In this document: piece by piece, positions 1 to 8,932 of the stretch | How positions within the stretch are numbered: position 1 is the first letter of the stretch | How the letters are laid out: every line of letters begins with the position of its first letter | DNA from: Cesiribacteraceae bacterium YIM B00369 | GTDB lineage: Bacteria > Bacteroidota > Bacteroidia > Cytophagales > Cyclobacteriaceae | Direction: 5' to 3' | DNA: 42,408 nt | Assembly: GCA_017948555.1 (NCBI GenBank) | Contig: JAFMYY010000032.1 | Span: 2,041-44,448, forward strand | Position numbers and translations under genes: made by a program | Notes under the pieces: generated by a model | Told to the model about the DNA's origin: nothing | Database searches by the model: none | What the model saw: only the letters and a program-made list of their open reading frames with translations

Positions 1-581
1 TAAACGCCACTAACATCCCGGGCGACTTTTCTTTCCTATAGTGACTTTTTCCGCCGGGATGTCCGTATCTCATCCGTGGTATGAGCTACTTTTTTGGAAG
101 GCTCTAATCTTACTTTTTTGTTTTGATGTCATTAGTAATGAGTGGGGATTCGCCAGAATATATCATTCCAAAAAAGCACTTGAGGTACTTTATTATTCAA
201 TGCCATAATTATATAATTACAGTTAATAACATTATAAATAAAAGCTTTTGCTTTGTTTTGTTATAAAAATTTAAATGTGTATTTTTAAATATAAAGCGCA
301 TAATTATGGCTCTTTATACATGAAAATTTATTCTTAACAGGAAATCTTTCTTCCAAATTACCAAAGAGGAGTGAAAGGTGCATAGACAAAGGGGATATTT
401 GATGATGTCCAGGATAGAATTGGAAGTTGAATTTGTGAACGGTAGACTGCTTTAGAAACCTATTTTTTTTCGACATGCTGCTATAGCGGGGCAAGAAGGT
501 TTTATTTTTTGCAGTTTTGTATGCAATATTGCTGCGGAAAGAAGAGGAGCTGAAAATAAATTTTTTAATATAGGCAACGTC
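1..581. other. Left flank, no gene recognised
   Basis: No convincing coding region is seen here. A loose inverted repeat joins bases 13-24 (acatcccgggcg) and 52-62 (cgccgggatgt), which could be a hairpin at the end of a gene lying further left. The rest is AT-rich and probably carries the promoter of the gene starting at 582. A minus-strand open frame at 285-638 has low-complexity composition and overlaps the start of that gene, so it is not called. Confidence 0.5.
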
Positions 582-1091
582 ATGGACCATACAGCTAAAA
601 TTTTTAAAATGAAATCTCTGGGCTTTACACTGGATCAAATAGCTGCCACATTAGGTTTAAATCAGGAACAGCTAAAGGAGATATTCCAGAAAAATAACTA
701 CCCTTCAAAAGAAAAGAAGAAATTAAAATCTAAAGGTCTTAAAAACAGGAATGACCGACCGCCTCTCAGGAGGGATCAAAAAACTCAGGTACAGGTTTTG
801 CCCGTGCCCGAAAAATCAAAACCGATTCTGGAAGTAAAACCTGGGTTTTATGTGCTTACTGCAGATGATTTACTTGCTTTTGCTTCCCGCTTAAAGGAGC
901 GATTAATTGGACCCTTAGACCCTTTTGAGGATTACGTCCAGAAGGATGTATTTCAAAAACAATTTGGTATTAGCGATACAACCTTGCAGCGGCATCAGAA
1001 AGACGGAATTCTGATTGTCTTTAAGCTTGGCAATAAACAATATCTTAAGAAAAGCCAGGTTGTTGAAGCTTTAGAAAAAGGCAAATTATAA
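582..1091 (+). CDS. HTH-domain DNA-binding protein, function unknown
   Basis: The protein has 169 residues. Residues 1-35 look like a resolvase- or sigma-type helix-turn-helix (KMKSLGFTLDQIAATLGLNQ). A basic linker rich in Lys and Arg follows. The C-terminal ~50 residues (KDVFQKQFGISDTTLQRHQK and on to LKKSQVVEAL) resemble the MerR-like winged HTH of excisionase/HTH_17 proteins. It lies outside the left island boundary and is followed by a strong terminator at 1205-1237. Small proteins like this usually belong to mobile elements, so it may be a remnant of a neighbouring island at the same insertion site; that is inference. No partner gene is visible. The start is the ATG at 582. Confidence 0.6.
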   Translation: MDHTAKIFKMKSLGFTLDQIAATLGLNQEQLKEIFQKNNYPSKEKKKLKSKGLKNRNDRPPLRRDQKTQVQVLPVPEKSKPILEVKPGFYVLTADDLLAFASRLKERLIGPLDPFEDYVQKDVFQKQFGISDTTLQRHQKDGILIVFKLGNKQYLKKSQVVEALEKGKL

Positions 1092-1204
1092 TGGTGTGAA
1101 ATTAAGAGTAAGGGAATAGCAGAAATTTAAGTAAGGCTTGTTGGGTGCTTTACTATAGGCTATCAAAGAAAGGTTAAGCTTATTTGAAAACGGAGGGATT
1201 TGTG

Positions 1205-1237
1205 AAACCGGACATATAAAGGATATATGTCCGGTTT
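1205..1237 (+). terminator. Perfect 14-bp hairpin terminator
   Basis: Bases 1205-1218 (aaaccggacatata) pair perfectly with 1224-1237 around a 5-nt loop, and a short T-run follows. It sits 114 bp after the stop of the HTH gene ending at 1091. The A-rich 5' side would let it work in both directions. Confidence 0.8.
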
Positions 1238-1696
1238 TATGCATAAATTGAACACATACCTGCTCAGAATTCCTGGGGATGAAAGAGAGAAATAGGAAAT
1301 GCTTTCGAATATTCTGGAGATGAAGCCGGGCTTTTAATATTTCCTGCCGGCGAGTTTTTTGCTTTGTTTCCAGTTAAAAGAAGTGTCAGTGGGCCACCAG
1401 AAAAGGAAAGTGCCGTGGAGGAGGAAAAGGTGAGTAAAAAATAACCTTCTGGTAGTAGAGTTATACATGGGGAGAAACTTTGAACATTCGTAATCAGTTC
1501 TTTTTAATATGAGCTTTAAGTTTGAAGGGAATAAAGCAGGAGAATGGGGGTTCGATAAAGTAGGAGAGGGCAAAAGATATAGGAAGAATTGATTGGCTGA
1601 AAAAAAAATTGAGTATCAAAAAATATTATTTTTTGATACTATTTTGATACCCGTTTTCAAAAATAGGTCTTTAGGAGTAATTTGGGGCATATTGGA
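1238..1696. other. Gene-free flank before the left island end
   Basis: No coding region is supported. The notable structure is a perfect 13-bp inverted repeat at 1612-1624 and 1628-1640 (agtatcaaaaaat) with a 3-nt centre, followed by an extra half copy (attttgatac, 1641-1650). It could be a terminator or a protein-binding site. The rest of this stretch holds nothing recognised. Confidence 0.5.
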
Positions 1697-1751
1697 GAGT
1701 CCTGATGGGATCACCAAAACCCGCTTAATTTACGAATTAAGCGGGTTTTTT
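1697..1751 (+). repeat. attL-like direct repeat (tRNA 3'-end remnant plus terminator)
   Basis: This 55-bp copy matches 41886-41940 at 50 of 55 positions without gaps. Bases 1701-1716 read like a tRNA 3' end: T-stem CCTGA, acceptor strand TGGGATC and then ACCA. The rest of the cloverleaf is absent upstream. It runs straight into a perfect 11-bp hairpin (1720-1730 with 1735-1745) and six Ts, a classic intrinsic terminator. Tyrosine-recombinase islands often use a tRNA 3' end as attachment site, so this is read as the left junction. The exact crossover is not resolved; the longest identical core is 20 bp at 1725-1744. Confidence 0.75.
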
Positions 1752-1758
1752 CGTTTTG

Positions 1759-1777
1759 GTGTACAGTATAGTGTACA
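1759..1777 (+). promoter_or_regulatory. Two GTGTACA boxes, possible integrase arm sites (left)
   Basis: GTGTACA occurs at 1759-1765 and 1771-1777, spaced 12 bp start to start, immediately inside the left repeat. The same word occurs three times inside the right end at 41746-41773. Sharing between the two ends suggests arm-type binding sites for the island integrase or its accessory factor. This is inference from position and repetition. Confidence 0.5.
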
Positions 1778-1844
1778 GTTATGATGGGTTAATGGGTGTG
1801 GTCCTTCTCTAAGGTCAAAGGGATTGGGATGACGCTCTAAAAAT

Positions 1845-3401
1845 TCACATTTTATTGAAAATGGCCAAATGATTAAATAACTTCTCATTAGCACCTTTCT
1901 TTTTAATTGGGTTGTACAGCTTTATTTTTTCATCGCTATTAAAGAAGGATTGGTTATTGTGCTTGATCGACTTTAATAGCTTGCAATATCCAGATTTCGG
2001 CCAGCCTTTTAAATCTGCTTGTGTTCTTAAAAAATAACAAAGCCACATTAAGTCATATTGGTTTTCGGATATCCTTTTAAATTTACTTTCTACAAGTTTC
2101 AAAAGTGCAAAGTATAAGGGCTCGAAAATTTCTTCTTGTTTATTTTCATACTTATCAAAGATGGTCTCAAAAACAGCTAAGATTTGCGGAAACACTTTCG
2201 ATCTTCTTTCTTTTAGTAAAAGCAGTAGGCTGAATACTTTAAAAATTTCTTTTTTCTTGAGGTTTAGCTTTAGCTTTCCCCTTTTAGTAAAAAGTTCTCT
2301 TAAAAATTTATCAATCACTCCTGTGCCTGGAAATTCTTTGTCTATCCTAAGAACTGCAAGAAATGTACTTTCGAACTTCTTATAAGAAATCTTCTTTTTG
2401 TACAGTAACGAATGTTTCTGGTATTCTAAAGTCCATAACCTAAACAATCCCTCCGGTAGCTCTCTAACTTTTGTTTTTTCCTCATTAAGATTTAGGTTAT
2501 AGGCTTGCATTTGAGTCTGTAAAACTTTAATTATCCGTTCAGTATCGGCTTTTGACTCACAGAGAAAATAATAGTCATCTTTAAATCTTACTCCTAAAAA
2601 GTTGACTTTTTCTTTTTTTAAAATTTTTGAAGTCTTTTTGTCAATCCCAGCCAAAATAATTTCTGAGATAAGATCTGACGCAGCAGAACCAATGGGTAAT
2701 CCATTTGTACAGCCATCATTCGCGCACTGAAAAAGCTTATCTAATTTATTTCCAAGGAGGTTGAAACTGAACCTGTCTTTCCTTGCTTTCTCTTTTCCAT
2801 GCAGTGCCCAGGCAATGCTATGCGTATATACTGAAGGATAAAAGTTTTTAATATCTGTTTTAACTAAAAAATTAAAGCCATGAGCTTCTGCTACAAGATC
2901 ATTTTCTGCCATTTCAATAAACTCATAGATCATCCTTCCAGCCCTTAACTTTCCAAGTTTCCCTTCATTAGAACTAGATATTGGTATAGGAAAACTATAT
3001 GAGAATATCTTGATTTCCTCATCAAAAAGATGATTTAAAATCAGGTCCCACTCCTTTATCAAGTGAAAAACAATATCATGGTAAATTTTGGGATCAATAA
3101 TACTGAAGGTCCTTTCTGTAAGGGCAGTCTTTGGAAAGGAAATTGATAATAACTCAGATGTTGGAGGACTAAATTGGACTTTGCCGTCTTTATCTTTTTG
3201 GATTGGAAAAAACAGTTCTTCACTTTGGGAAAATTCCTTTACTTTAAAGCATGGAGGTAAAACATATTGCTCTGCAAAATAACCTTCTTCTAATAGCCAT
3301 TTTGCAATGCTTGGCTTGTCTACTTTTCTTGTGAGAGTATCTGTTTCTCTAAAATGCTTTTCCGCTAGGGATAAATTTGTTTTTTTATTTCCGTTAGTCA
3401 A
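1845..3401 (-). CDS. Reverse transcriptase of the Abi/DRT (defence) kind
   Basis: The protein has 518 residues with a recognisable RT palm. Motif A is TDIKNFYPSVYTHSI (182-196, Asp183), the template-contact motif B is GLPIGSAASDL (234-244), and the catalytic motif is FKDDYYF (273-279, Asp275/Asp276). NLNEEKTKV (304-312) follows. The FKDD form in place of YADD, the YTHS extension and the ~200-residue helical C-terminal part are typical of abortive-infection and 'unknown group' defence RTs rather than group II intron or retroviral enzymes. The subclass cannot be assigned by eye. No maturase, integrase or endonuclease domain is seen. The longest frame begins at TTG (3399-3401), and the first internal Met is residue 157. 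It is a single gene, divergent from hsdR and next to the left island end, a common place for defence cargo. Confidence 0.82.
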   Translation of the reverse strand: MTNGNKKTNLSLAEKHFRETDTLTRKVDKPSIAKWLLEEGYFAEQYVLPPCFKVKEFSQSEELFFPIQKDKDGKVQFSPPTSELLSISFPKTALTERTFSIIDPKIYHDIVFHLIKEWDLILNHLFDEEIKIFSYSFPIPISSSNEGKLGKLRAGRMIYEFIEMAENDLVAEAHGFNFLVKTDIKNFYPSVYTHSIAWALHGKEKARKDRFSFNLLGNKLDKLFQCANDGCTNGLPIGSAASDLISEIILAGIDKKTSKILKKEKVNFLGVRFKDDYYFLCESKADTERIIKVLQTQMQAYNLNLNEEKTKVRELPEGLFRLWTLEYQKHSLLYKKKISYKKFESTFLAVLRIDKEFPGTGVIDKFLRELFTKRGKLKLNLKKKEIFKVFSLLLLLKERRSKVFPQILAVFETIFDKYENKQEEIFEPLYFALLKLVESKFKRISENQYDLMWLCYFLRTQADLKGWPKSGYCKLLKSIKHNNQSFFNSDEKIKLYNPIKKKGANEKLFNHLAIFNKM

Positions 3402-3598
3402 GGTTTATTAATTTATGAAATGATTAGAAGCGATATGATAAGTAGTAAGTAAAGACATTTTGTGGAAGAGAATCAAAATATAACTGTTAAAAATATAAAT
3501 AATTTATATACAAACCGTCACCCAATAAGCTATTTCTAGTTATTACCGCCAGTTTCTTCTATGTTAGGCTAAGTATTGTAAAACCTTTGTTTTTTAAC

Positions 3599-3612
3599 AT
3601 ACCAGAAGGTAT
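3599..3612. promoter_or_regulatory. Palindrome upstream of the hsd operon
   Basis: ATACC-agaa-GGTAT forms a 5-bp dyad 30 bp before the hsdR ATG, in the 240-bp divergent region between the RT and hsdR. It could be an operator or simply chance; no regulator gene is adjacent. Confidence 0.3.
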
Positions 3613-3641
3613 ATTTCCATTCTTATTAGCCTCGACCTTTC

Positions 3642-6080
3642 ATGTTAAATAAAAAAGACCTCTCTGAAGCAGACATAAAAGCCAAGTTTATAACACCAGC
3701 TGTTTTAAAAGCTGGTTGGGATGAGCTAACGCAGCTCGGGCGTGAGATCTTCTTCACAGATGGACGTATTTATGTAAAAGGCAAGCTTACAGCGAGAGGG
3801 AAAAGAAAATTTGCAGATTATATCCTTTTCTATAAACCCAATGTGCCGATTGCTATTATTGAAGCGAAGGATAATAAGCATACTGTTCAGGCGGGTATTC
3901 AGCAGGCCTTAGGTTATGCGAATACGCTTGATATTCCTTTCGTATTCAGCAGTAATGGGGACGGTTTTTATTTTCATGATAAGACTGCCACTGACGGACA
4001 AATAGAGAAAGAGCTTTCTTTGGATGAATTTCCTGGTCCGGAAGTACTTTGGGAGAAGTATAAGAAGTACAAAGGAATTGAAAGTAAAGAGCAGGAAGCC
4101 ATTCTTAAGCAGGACTACTTCCAGGATGGCTCAGGGCGTAGTCCACGTTACTATCAGCAAATAGCAGTTAACCGAACGGTTGAAGCCGTTGCCAAAGGGC
4201 AGGAACGTATCCTGCTGGTGATGGCTACCGGAACAGGTAAGACTTATACAGCTTTCCAGATTGCGTATCGTCTCTTTAAATCAAAAGCCAAAAGAAAAAT
4301 TCTTTTCCTGGCTGACCGAACAGCTCTGATCGACCAGACCTTGCGGGGCGATTTCAGGCACTTCAAAGGTGCCATGACCGTCATCAAGAAGAAGGTGGTG
4401 AATATAGATGGCAAAGATACCCTGGTATCCAATAAGAAGCGGGGAATTGATACGGCAGATAAAGCCTTTGATATCTTTTTAGGGCTATACCAGGGATTGA
4501 GTAATGCAGATCCTGAAGTGTCAGATGCTTTTAAAGATTTTAGTCCGGATTTTTTTGACCTGGTTATCATTGACGAGTGCCATAGGGGAAGCGCCAAGGA
4601 AGACAGCAAATGGCGGGAAATCCTCGCCTATTTCAATAAAGCAACCCATATTGGTTTAACTGCGACACCAAAGGAAACAACGGAAGTATCCAATATCCAT
4701 TACTTTGGCGAGCCAATTTATACCTATTCTCTTAAGCAGGGGATCGATGATGGATTTCTGGCTCCATACAAGGTAGTAAAAGTTACACTGGACATTGATG
4801 CCGATGGCTGGCGGCCACCGAAGGGCTATGTTGACAGAAATGGTAATCCTGTGGAGGATAGAATATACAACCGGACAGATTTCGACAAAAACATTGTTGT
4901 GGAGGAAAGAAGAAAACTGGTTGCTTCCAAGATAACTGAATTCCTGAAGGGCTACGACCGCTTTGCCAAAACCATCGTTTTCTGCATCGACATTGAACAT
5001 GCGGAAGGCATGAGATCTGCCCTGGTTAATGCCAATGCGGATCTGTTTGCCGAGAATAGCAAGTACATCATGCAAATAACGGGTGACAACGAAGAAGGTA
5101 AGCGGGAACTGGATAGCTTTATCAACCCCAGCGAACGTTATCCGGTAATTGCTACCACTTCAAAATTGATGACTACAGGCGTGGATGCACAAACCTGTAA
5201 GTTGATTGTGCTGGACAGTAATATCGGGTCCATGACAGAATTCAAACAGATTATTGGCAGGGGTACCCGAATTAATGAAGAGTATGGAAAGTCCTACTTT
5301 ACCATCATGGATTTTAGAAATGTAACGGATTTGTTTGCAGATCCGGCTTTTGATGGTGATCCGGTTATGATCAAAGAGGTGGATGAAGAAGAGGATATTT
5401 CCGGTACTGAGGAAGAAGCTACAGACGAGCCTGTAATTGATGTAGTAGGTGGAGAGGAGGTAGAGTTTCCGGTGTATCCTGATATTGAAGGTGGTGGAGA
5501 TATTCTGGAAGAGCCCAGAGAGAAAATACGGGTGGATGGTGTGCGGGTGCAGATTATTAATGAGCGGGTGCAGTATCTCGGAGCCGATGGGAAGATTATT
5601 ACTGAAAACCTCCTGGATTACACTAAAAAGAATGTTAGGGAGCAATTTAAGTCATTAGGGGAATTTTTAAACCGCTGGAACAGTGCCGATCAGAAAAGAG
5701 CAATCATCGAAGAGCTGGAAGAACAGGGAATTTTCTTCGATGCACTGAAGGAAGAAGTGGGTAAAGACTTTGATTTATTCGACCTGATCTGTCATGTGGC
5801 TTATGAGGCCAAGCCACTAACCCGGAAGGAACGTGCCGAAAATGTGAAAAAGCAAAACTACTTTACCCGGTATGGAGAGAAGGCCCAGGCGGTAATCAAT
5901 AGCCTGCTGGATAAATATGCGGATGATGGTTTACTGACCATTGAAAGCACAGAAGTACTTAAGCTTGATCCGCTGAATAAGCTTGGCACACCCCTGGAGC
6001 TAATAAAGGCTTTTGGTACCAAAGCTCAGTATTTGGAGGCTTTAAAAGAATTAGAAAAAGAACTTTACAAAACAGCATAA
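3642..6080 (+). CDS. hsdR: Type I restriction endonuclease subunit R
   Basis: This 812-residue motor/nuclease subunit cleaves DNA after ATP-driven translocation when the HsdM-HsdS complex meets an unmodified site. An N-terminal PD-(D/E)XK nuclease is visible (Asp59, then EAK at 74-76). It is followed by a superfamily 2 helicase: Walker A ATGTGKT (195-201), DECH (311-314), GLTATP (338-343) and a C-terminal arginine-finger motif QIIGRGTRI. An acidic linker near residues 580-625 separates the helicase from the C-terminal helical part that contacts the methyltransferase. The length is close to that of the shorter HsdR types (EcoAI-like). Its stop codon abuts the hsdM ATG at 6081, so it is the first gene of a tightly coupled five-gene operon. 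It appears intact. Confidence 0.95.
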   Translation: MLNKKDLSEADIKAKFITPAVLKAGWDELTQLGREIFFTDGRIYVKGKLTARGKRKFADYILFYKPNVPIAIIEAKDNKHTVQAGIQQALGYANTLDIPFVFSSNGDGFYFHDKTATDGQIEKELSLDEFPGPEVLWEKYKKYKGIESKEQEAILKQDYFQDGSGRSPRYYQQIAVNRTVEAVAKGQERILLVMATGTGKTYTAFQIAYRLFKSKAKRKILFLADRTALIDQTLRGDFRHFKGAMTVIKKKVVNIDGKDTLVSNKKRGIDTADKAFDIFLGLYQGLSNADPEVSDAFKDFSPDFFDLVIIDECHRGSAKEDSKWREILAYFNKATHIGLTATPKETTEVSNIHYFGEPIYTYSLKQGIDDGFLAPYKVVKVTLDIDADGWRPPKGYVDRNGNPVEDRIYNRTDFDKNIVVEERRKLVASKITEFLKGYDRFAKTIVFCIDIEHAEGMRSALVNANADLFAENSKYIMQITGDNEEGKRELDSFINPSERYPVIATTSKLMTTGVDAQTCKLIVLDSNIGSMTEFKQIIGRGTRINEEYGKSYFTIMDFRNVTDLFADPAFDGDPVMIKEVDEEEDISGTEEEATDEPVIDVVGGEEVEFPVYPDIEGGGDILEEPREKIRVDGVRVQIINERVQYLGADGKIITENLLDYTKKNVREQFKSLGEFLNRWNSADQKRAIIEELEEQGIFFDALKEEVGKDFDLFDLICHVAYEAKPLTRKERAENVKKQNYFTRYGEKAQAVINSLLDKYADDGLLTIESTEVLKLDPLNKLGTPLELIKAFGTKAQYLEALKELEKELYKTA

Positions 6081-7517
6081 ATGGCAAATGTAGGGGCTGT
6101 AATCAGCAGCATTAGAAATATTATGCGTCAGGACCGGGGCATTTCCGGGGATGCGCAAAGACTGGAACAACTGGGCTGGATGCTCTTCCTCAAAATCCTG
6201 GACGATAAAGACCAGGAACTGGAGATCCTGAAGGATGAGTATATATCGGTAATTCCGGAAAAATTCCAGTGGCGCAACTGGGCTGCCGATCCGGAAGGAA
6301 TTACGGGTGATGAGCTTCTGGAATTTATCGATAGCAATGCCGAAGGTAACAGAGGATTGTTTGCTACTCTGCGCAACCTAAATGTGCCGGCTCATCCTAA
6401 AAGAGCAGCCATTGTCAGAGAAGTTTTTGAAGGCTCCAACAACTACATGAAGTCGGGCTATGAAATGCGGAAGGTAATCAACAAGCTCAACGAGATCGAC
6501 TTCAACAATTCGGAAGATAAACACATTTTCGGCAACATTTATGAAAGCATTCTACAGGAACTTCGCGATGCAGGAAATAAAGGGGAATACTATACCCCCA
6601 GGGCTGTAACGCAGCTAATGACGCAAATGACTGATCCAAAGCTGGGTGAAAAAGTGCTCGATCCTGCCGCAGGTACCGGTGGTTTCTTAACCGCTGCCAT
6701 TGACCATGTGCGGGAAAGGTATGTAAAGACTGTGGATGACGAGCACATTCTACAACAGAGTGTTACTGGCTGGGAGCTAAAGCCGGTGGCTTATGTGCTT
6801 GGGCTTACGAATCTGATTTTGCATGAAATGGATGTGCCGGACTACCACTATATCGACAGTCTGAAAAAGGAATACAACAGCATTGGCAAGAAAGACCAGG
6901 TGGATGTAATCCTGGCGAATCCGCCATTTGGTGCCAGCATAGCCGATGGCGTGGAAACTAACTTCCCGGCCAACTACCGCTGCAAGGAAAGTGCAGATCT
7001 GTTTGTGATCCTGATGCTACAACTACTCAAACCCACTGGACGCTGTGCTATTGTATTACCCGATGGCTCCATTACAGGTGAAGGGGTAAAAGCCCGTATT
7101 CGTGAAAAATTGCTAACAGATACCAATCTGCATACCATCGTTCGTTTACCTCAAAGCACCTTCTTCCCGGCTACCGTAAGTACCAATCTATTATTTTTTG
7201 AGAAGGGAAGCCCAACAAGGGATATCTGGTATTACGAACATAAGCTACCGGAAGGGCAGAAAAGCTACTCTAAAACCAAGCCTATCCAATTCGAAGAATT
7301 TATTCCTTTAATAGCCTGGTGGAATAATCGTGAAGAAAATGATGTAGCTTGGAAGGTAAAGGTGGAGGACCTAAAAAATTGGGATCTGGATATTAAGAAT
7401 CCTAATAAAGTGGAGGAAGAGGCAATTTATTCAACGGATGAGGTTGTGAAGGCCCTTCATAGTTCTTTCGATAGATCTAAGAGTATTCTCCTTGAACTTG
7501 AAACACTTTTGAAATAA
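6081..7517 (+). CDS. hsdM: Type I DNA methyltransferase subunit M
   Basis: The protein has 478 residues. It uses S-adenosylmethionine to methylate adenine at N6 in the sequence chosen by HsdS. The N-terminal helical domain (about 1-150) is followed by GEYYTPRAV (168-176), the SAM-binding DPAAGTGGF (194-202) and the catalytic NPPF (280-283). This is the order and spacing of gamma-class N6-adenine methylases. The gene starts directly after the hsdR stop, and its TAA overlaps the hsdS start by one base (TAATG), which implies translational coupling. It appears complete, with no missing catalytic residue. Confidence 0.96.
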   Translation: MANVGAVISSIRNIMRQDRGISGDAQRLEQLGWMLFLKILDDKDQELEILKDEYISVIPEKFQWRNWAADPEGITGDELLEFIDSNAEGNRGLFATLRNLNVPAHPKRAAIVREVFEGSNNYMKSGYEMRKVINKLNEIDFNNSEDKHIFGNIYESILQELRDAGNKGEYYTPRAVTQLMTQMTDPKLGEKVLDPAAGTGGFLTAAIDHVRERYVKTVDDEHILQQSVTGWELKPVAYVLGLTNLILHEMDVPDYHYIDSLKKEYNSIGKKDQVDVILANPPFGASIADGVETNFPANYRCKESADLFVILMLQLLKPTGRCAIVLPDGSITGEGVKARIREKLLTDTNLHTIVRLPQSTFFPATVSTNLLFFEKGSPTRDIWYYEHKLPEGQKSYSKTKPIQFEEFIPLIAWWNNREENDVAWKVKVEDLKNWDLDIKNPNKVEEEAIYSTDEVVKALHSSFDRSKSILLELETLLK

Positions 7518-8932
7518 TGGCAAGGGAATTACAAATTGGAGATTTATTAAAGAGGATTAAGCGCCAGATTCAATTAATTGATAACCAGGACTATAAGCTA
7601 GTTACAATTAAAATGAATCATAAAGGGGTTGTGCTACGGGAGATAAAAAAGGGTGCTGAGATAAAATCGAACATGTATGAAGTTAAAGAGGGTGACTTTA
7701 TATTATCAGGCATTGATGCAAGGAATGGCGCGTTTGGGATTATACCACCGGAATTGGATGGTGCTGTTGTTACAAATGACTTTTGGTACTTTGAAATAGA
7801 TGAAACCGCTATTTCTAAAAAACTATTTCTTGAATTGACAGCAACAACCTGGTTTGATGAAATCTGCAAACGAGGTAGCGATGGTACTACACAAAGGATT
7901 AGACTTCAGAAGGATAAATTTTTTAATCAGCGTGTGTTTTTGCCTGAACAAGATCAACAAGAAAGTTTGCTAAATAAACTTCTTTCAGCTAAGGGAAGTG
8001 CCACTGATTTAGCTGAAGAAATTGACAGGCAAAAACAGCTGCTAATCCAACTTAAACAATCCATTCTACAGGAGGCCATACAAGGCAAATTAACACAAGA
8101 ATGGCGTAGGCAAAATCCTGATGTAGAGCCTGCTAGTGAACTGCTCAAACGGATTAAAGCCGAAAAGGAAAATCTGATTAAGGAAAATAAAATTAAAAAG
8201 GAAAAGCCTCTTTCTCCTATTTCAAAAGATGAAGTTCCTTTTGAATTGCCGAAGGGGTGGGTTTGGTGTAGATTAGGTGATATTCTTGAGTTGCTTTCAG
8301 ACTATCATGCAAATGGATCTTATGAGATCTTAAAAAAGCATGTTGAACTATTTGATGAAGAAGATTATGCAATAATGCTCCGTACAACAAACTTTCACAC
8401 AAAAAGTAGGAACAGCTATAAGTACATTTCTAAAACTGCTTATGAGTTTCTTGAGAAAAGTAAAGTATTCGAGGGGGATGTAATCATGAATAAGATTGCT
8501 GATCCCGGAAGAGTCTTTTATGTTGACGACAGAAATAAGCCTATGTCACTTGCTATGAACCTGTTTTTGCTAAGAATACATGGTGCTTGCAATAAATCAT
8601 ATGTTTACAATTACTTAAAAGCAAGCTATGAATATATTTATAGTTTCACTGGTGGGGCTACTACAAAAACCATTACAAAAGATGCTGTTAAAGGGTTGTT
8701 GTTTCCCTTACCTTCTGCAAGGGAACAGGAAGTTATTATTCAAAAAATAGAAGCACTAATAGAGAAATGCAACTCATTAGAAGCTGAAATAATCACCAGT
8801 GAGCAGCACGCTCAGATGCTAATGAAAGCCTTACTGAAAGAAGCTTTTGGACCTTCACAAAGGTTAGATTCAGAAAATAAACTGGGAATAGAGGATCTGG
8901 AAATTGAGCAGCAAGGTGCAAGTCAGTTATGA
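7517..8932 (+). CDS. hsdS: Type I specificity subunit S
   Basis: The protein has 471 residues. HsdS carries two target-recognition domains that set the bipartite DNA site. TRD1 is about residues 1-155. A helical spacer (about 160-200, with KQSILQEAIQGKLTQEW) contains the canonical helix that contacts HsdM. TRD2 is about 240-415 (after ELPKGWVWCRLGDI), and a second coiled helix closes the protein (about 415-450). TRD1 begins almost at once, so this N-terminus is shorter than in many HsdS proteins. TRD sequences are hypervariable, so the site cannot be predicted. The gene overlaps hsdM by one base and the next DUF262 gene by four (ATGA). Confidence 0.93.
   Translation: MARELQIGDLLKRIKRQIQLIDNQDYKLVTIKMNHKGVVLREIKKGAEIKSNMYEVKEGDFILSGIDARNGAFGIIPPELDGAVVTNDFWYFEIDETAISKKLFLELTATTWFDEICKRGSDGTTQRIRLQKDKFFNQRVFLPEQDQQESLLNKLLSAKGSATDLAEEIDRQKQLLIQLKQSILQEAIQGKLTQEWRRQNPDVEPASELLKRIKAEKENLIKENKIKKEKPLSPISKDEVPFELPKGWVWCRLGDILELLSDYHANGSYEILKKHVELFDEEDYAIMLRTTNFHTKSRNSYKYISKTAYEFLEKSKVFEGDVIMNKIADPGRVFYVDDRNKPMSLAMNLFLLRIHGACNKSYVYNYLKASYEYIYSFTGGATTKTITKDAVKGLLFPLPSAREQEVIIQKIEALIEKCNSLEAEIITSEQHAQMLMKALLKEAFGPSQRLDSENKLGIEDLEIEQQGASQL

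Noticed and set aside
285-638. Minus-strand open frame of 117 codons
   Set aside because: It overlaps the start of the HTH gene, has a low-complexity Ser/Phe/Lys-rich product and no recognisable motif.
1620-1716. Complete tRNA at the left repeat
   Set aside because: Only the 3' T-stem/acceptor-like end is present; no D-arm, anticodon arm or 5' acceptor strand can be folded.
1593-1784. Plus-strand 63-codon frame across the left repeat
   Set aside because: It runs through a terminator hairpin and the att repeat and starts with a non-ATG codon; the sequence is explained by the repeat.
3402-3641. Retron msr-msd next to the RT
   Set aside because: The RT lacks retron-type features that I can see (such as a clear YADD and VTG motif), and no convincing inverted-repeat-bounded ncRNA is visible in the 240-bp upstream region.
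4656-5645. Minus-strand frames of 139 and 161 codons within hsdR
   Set aside because: They are shadows of a complete hsdR with all its motifs.
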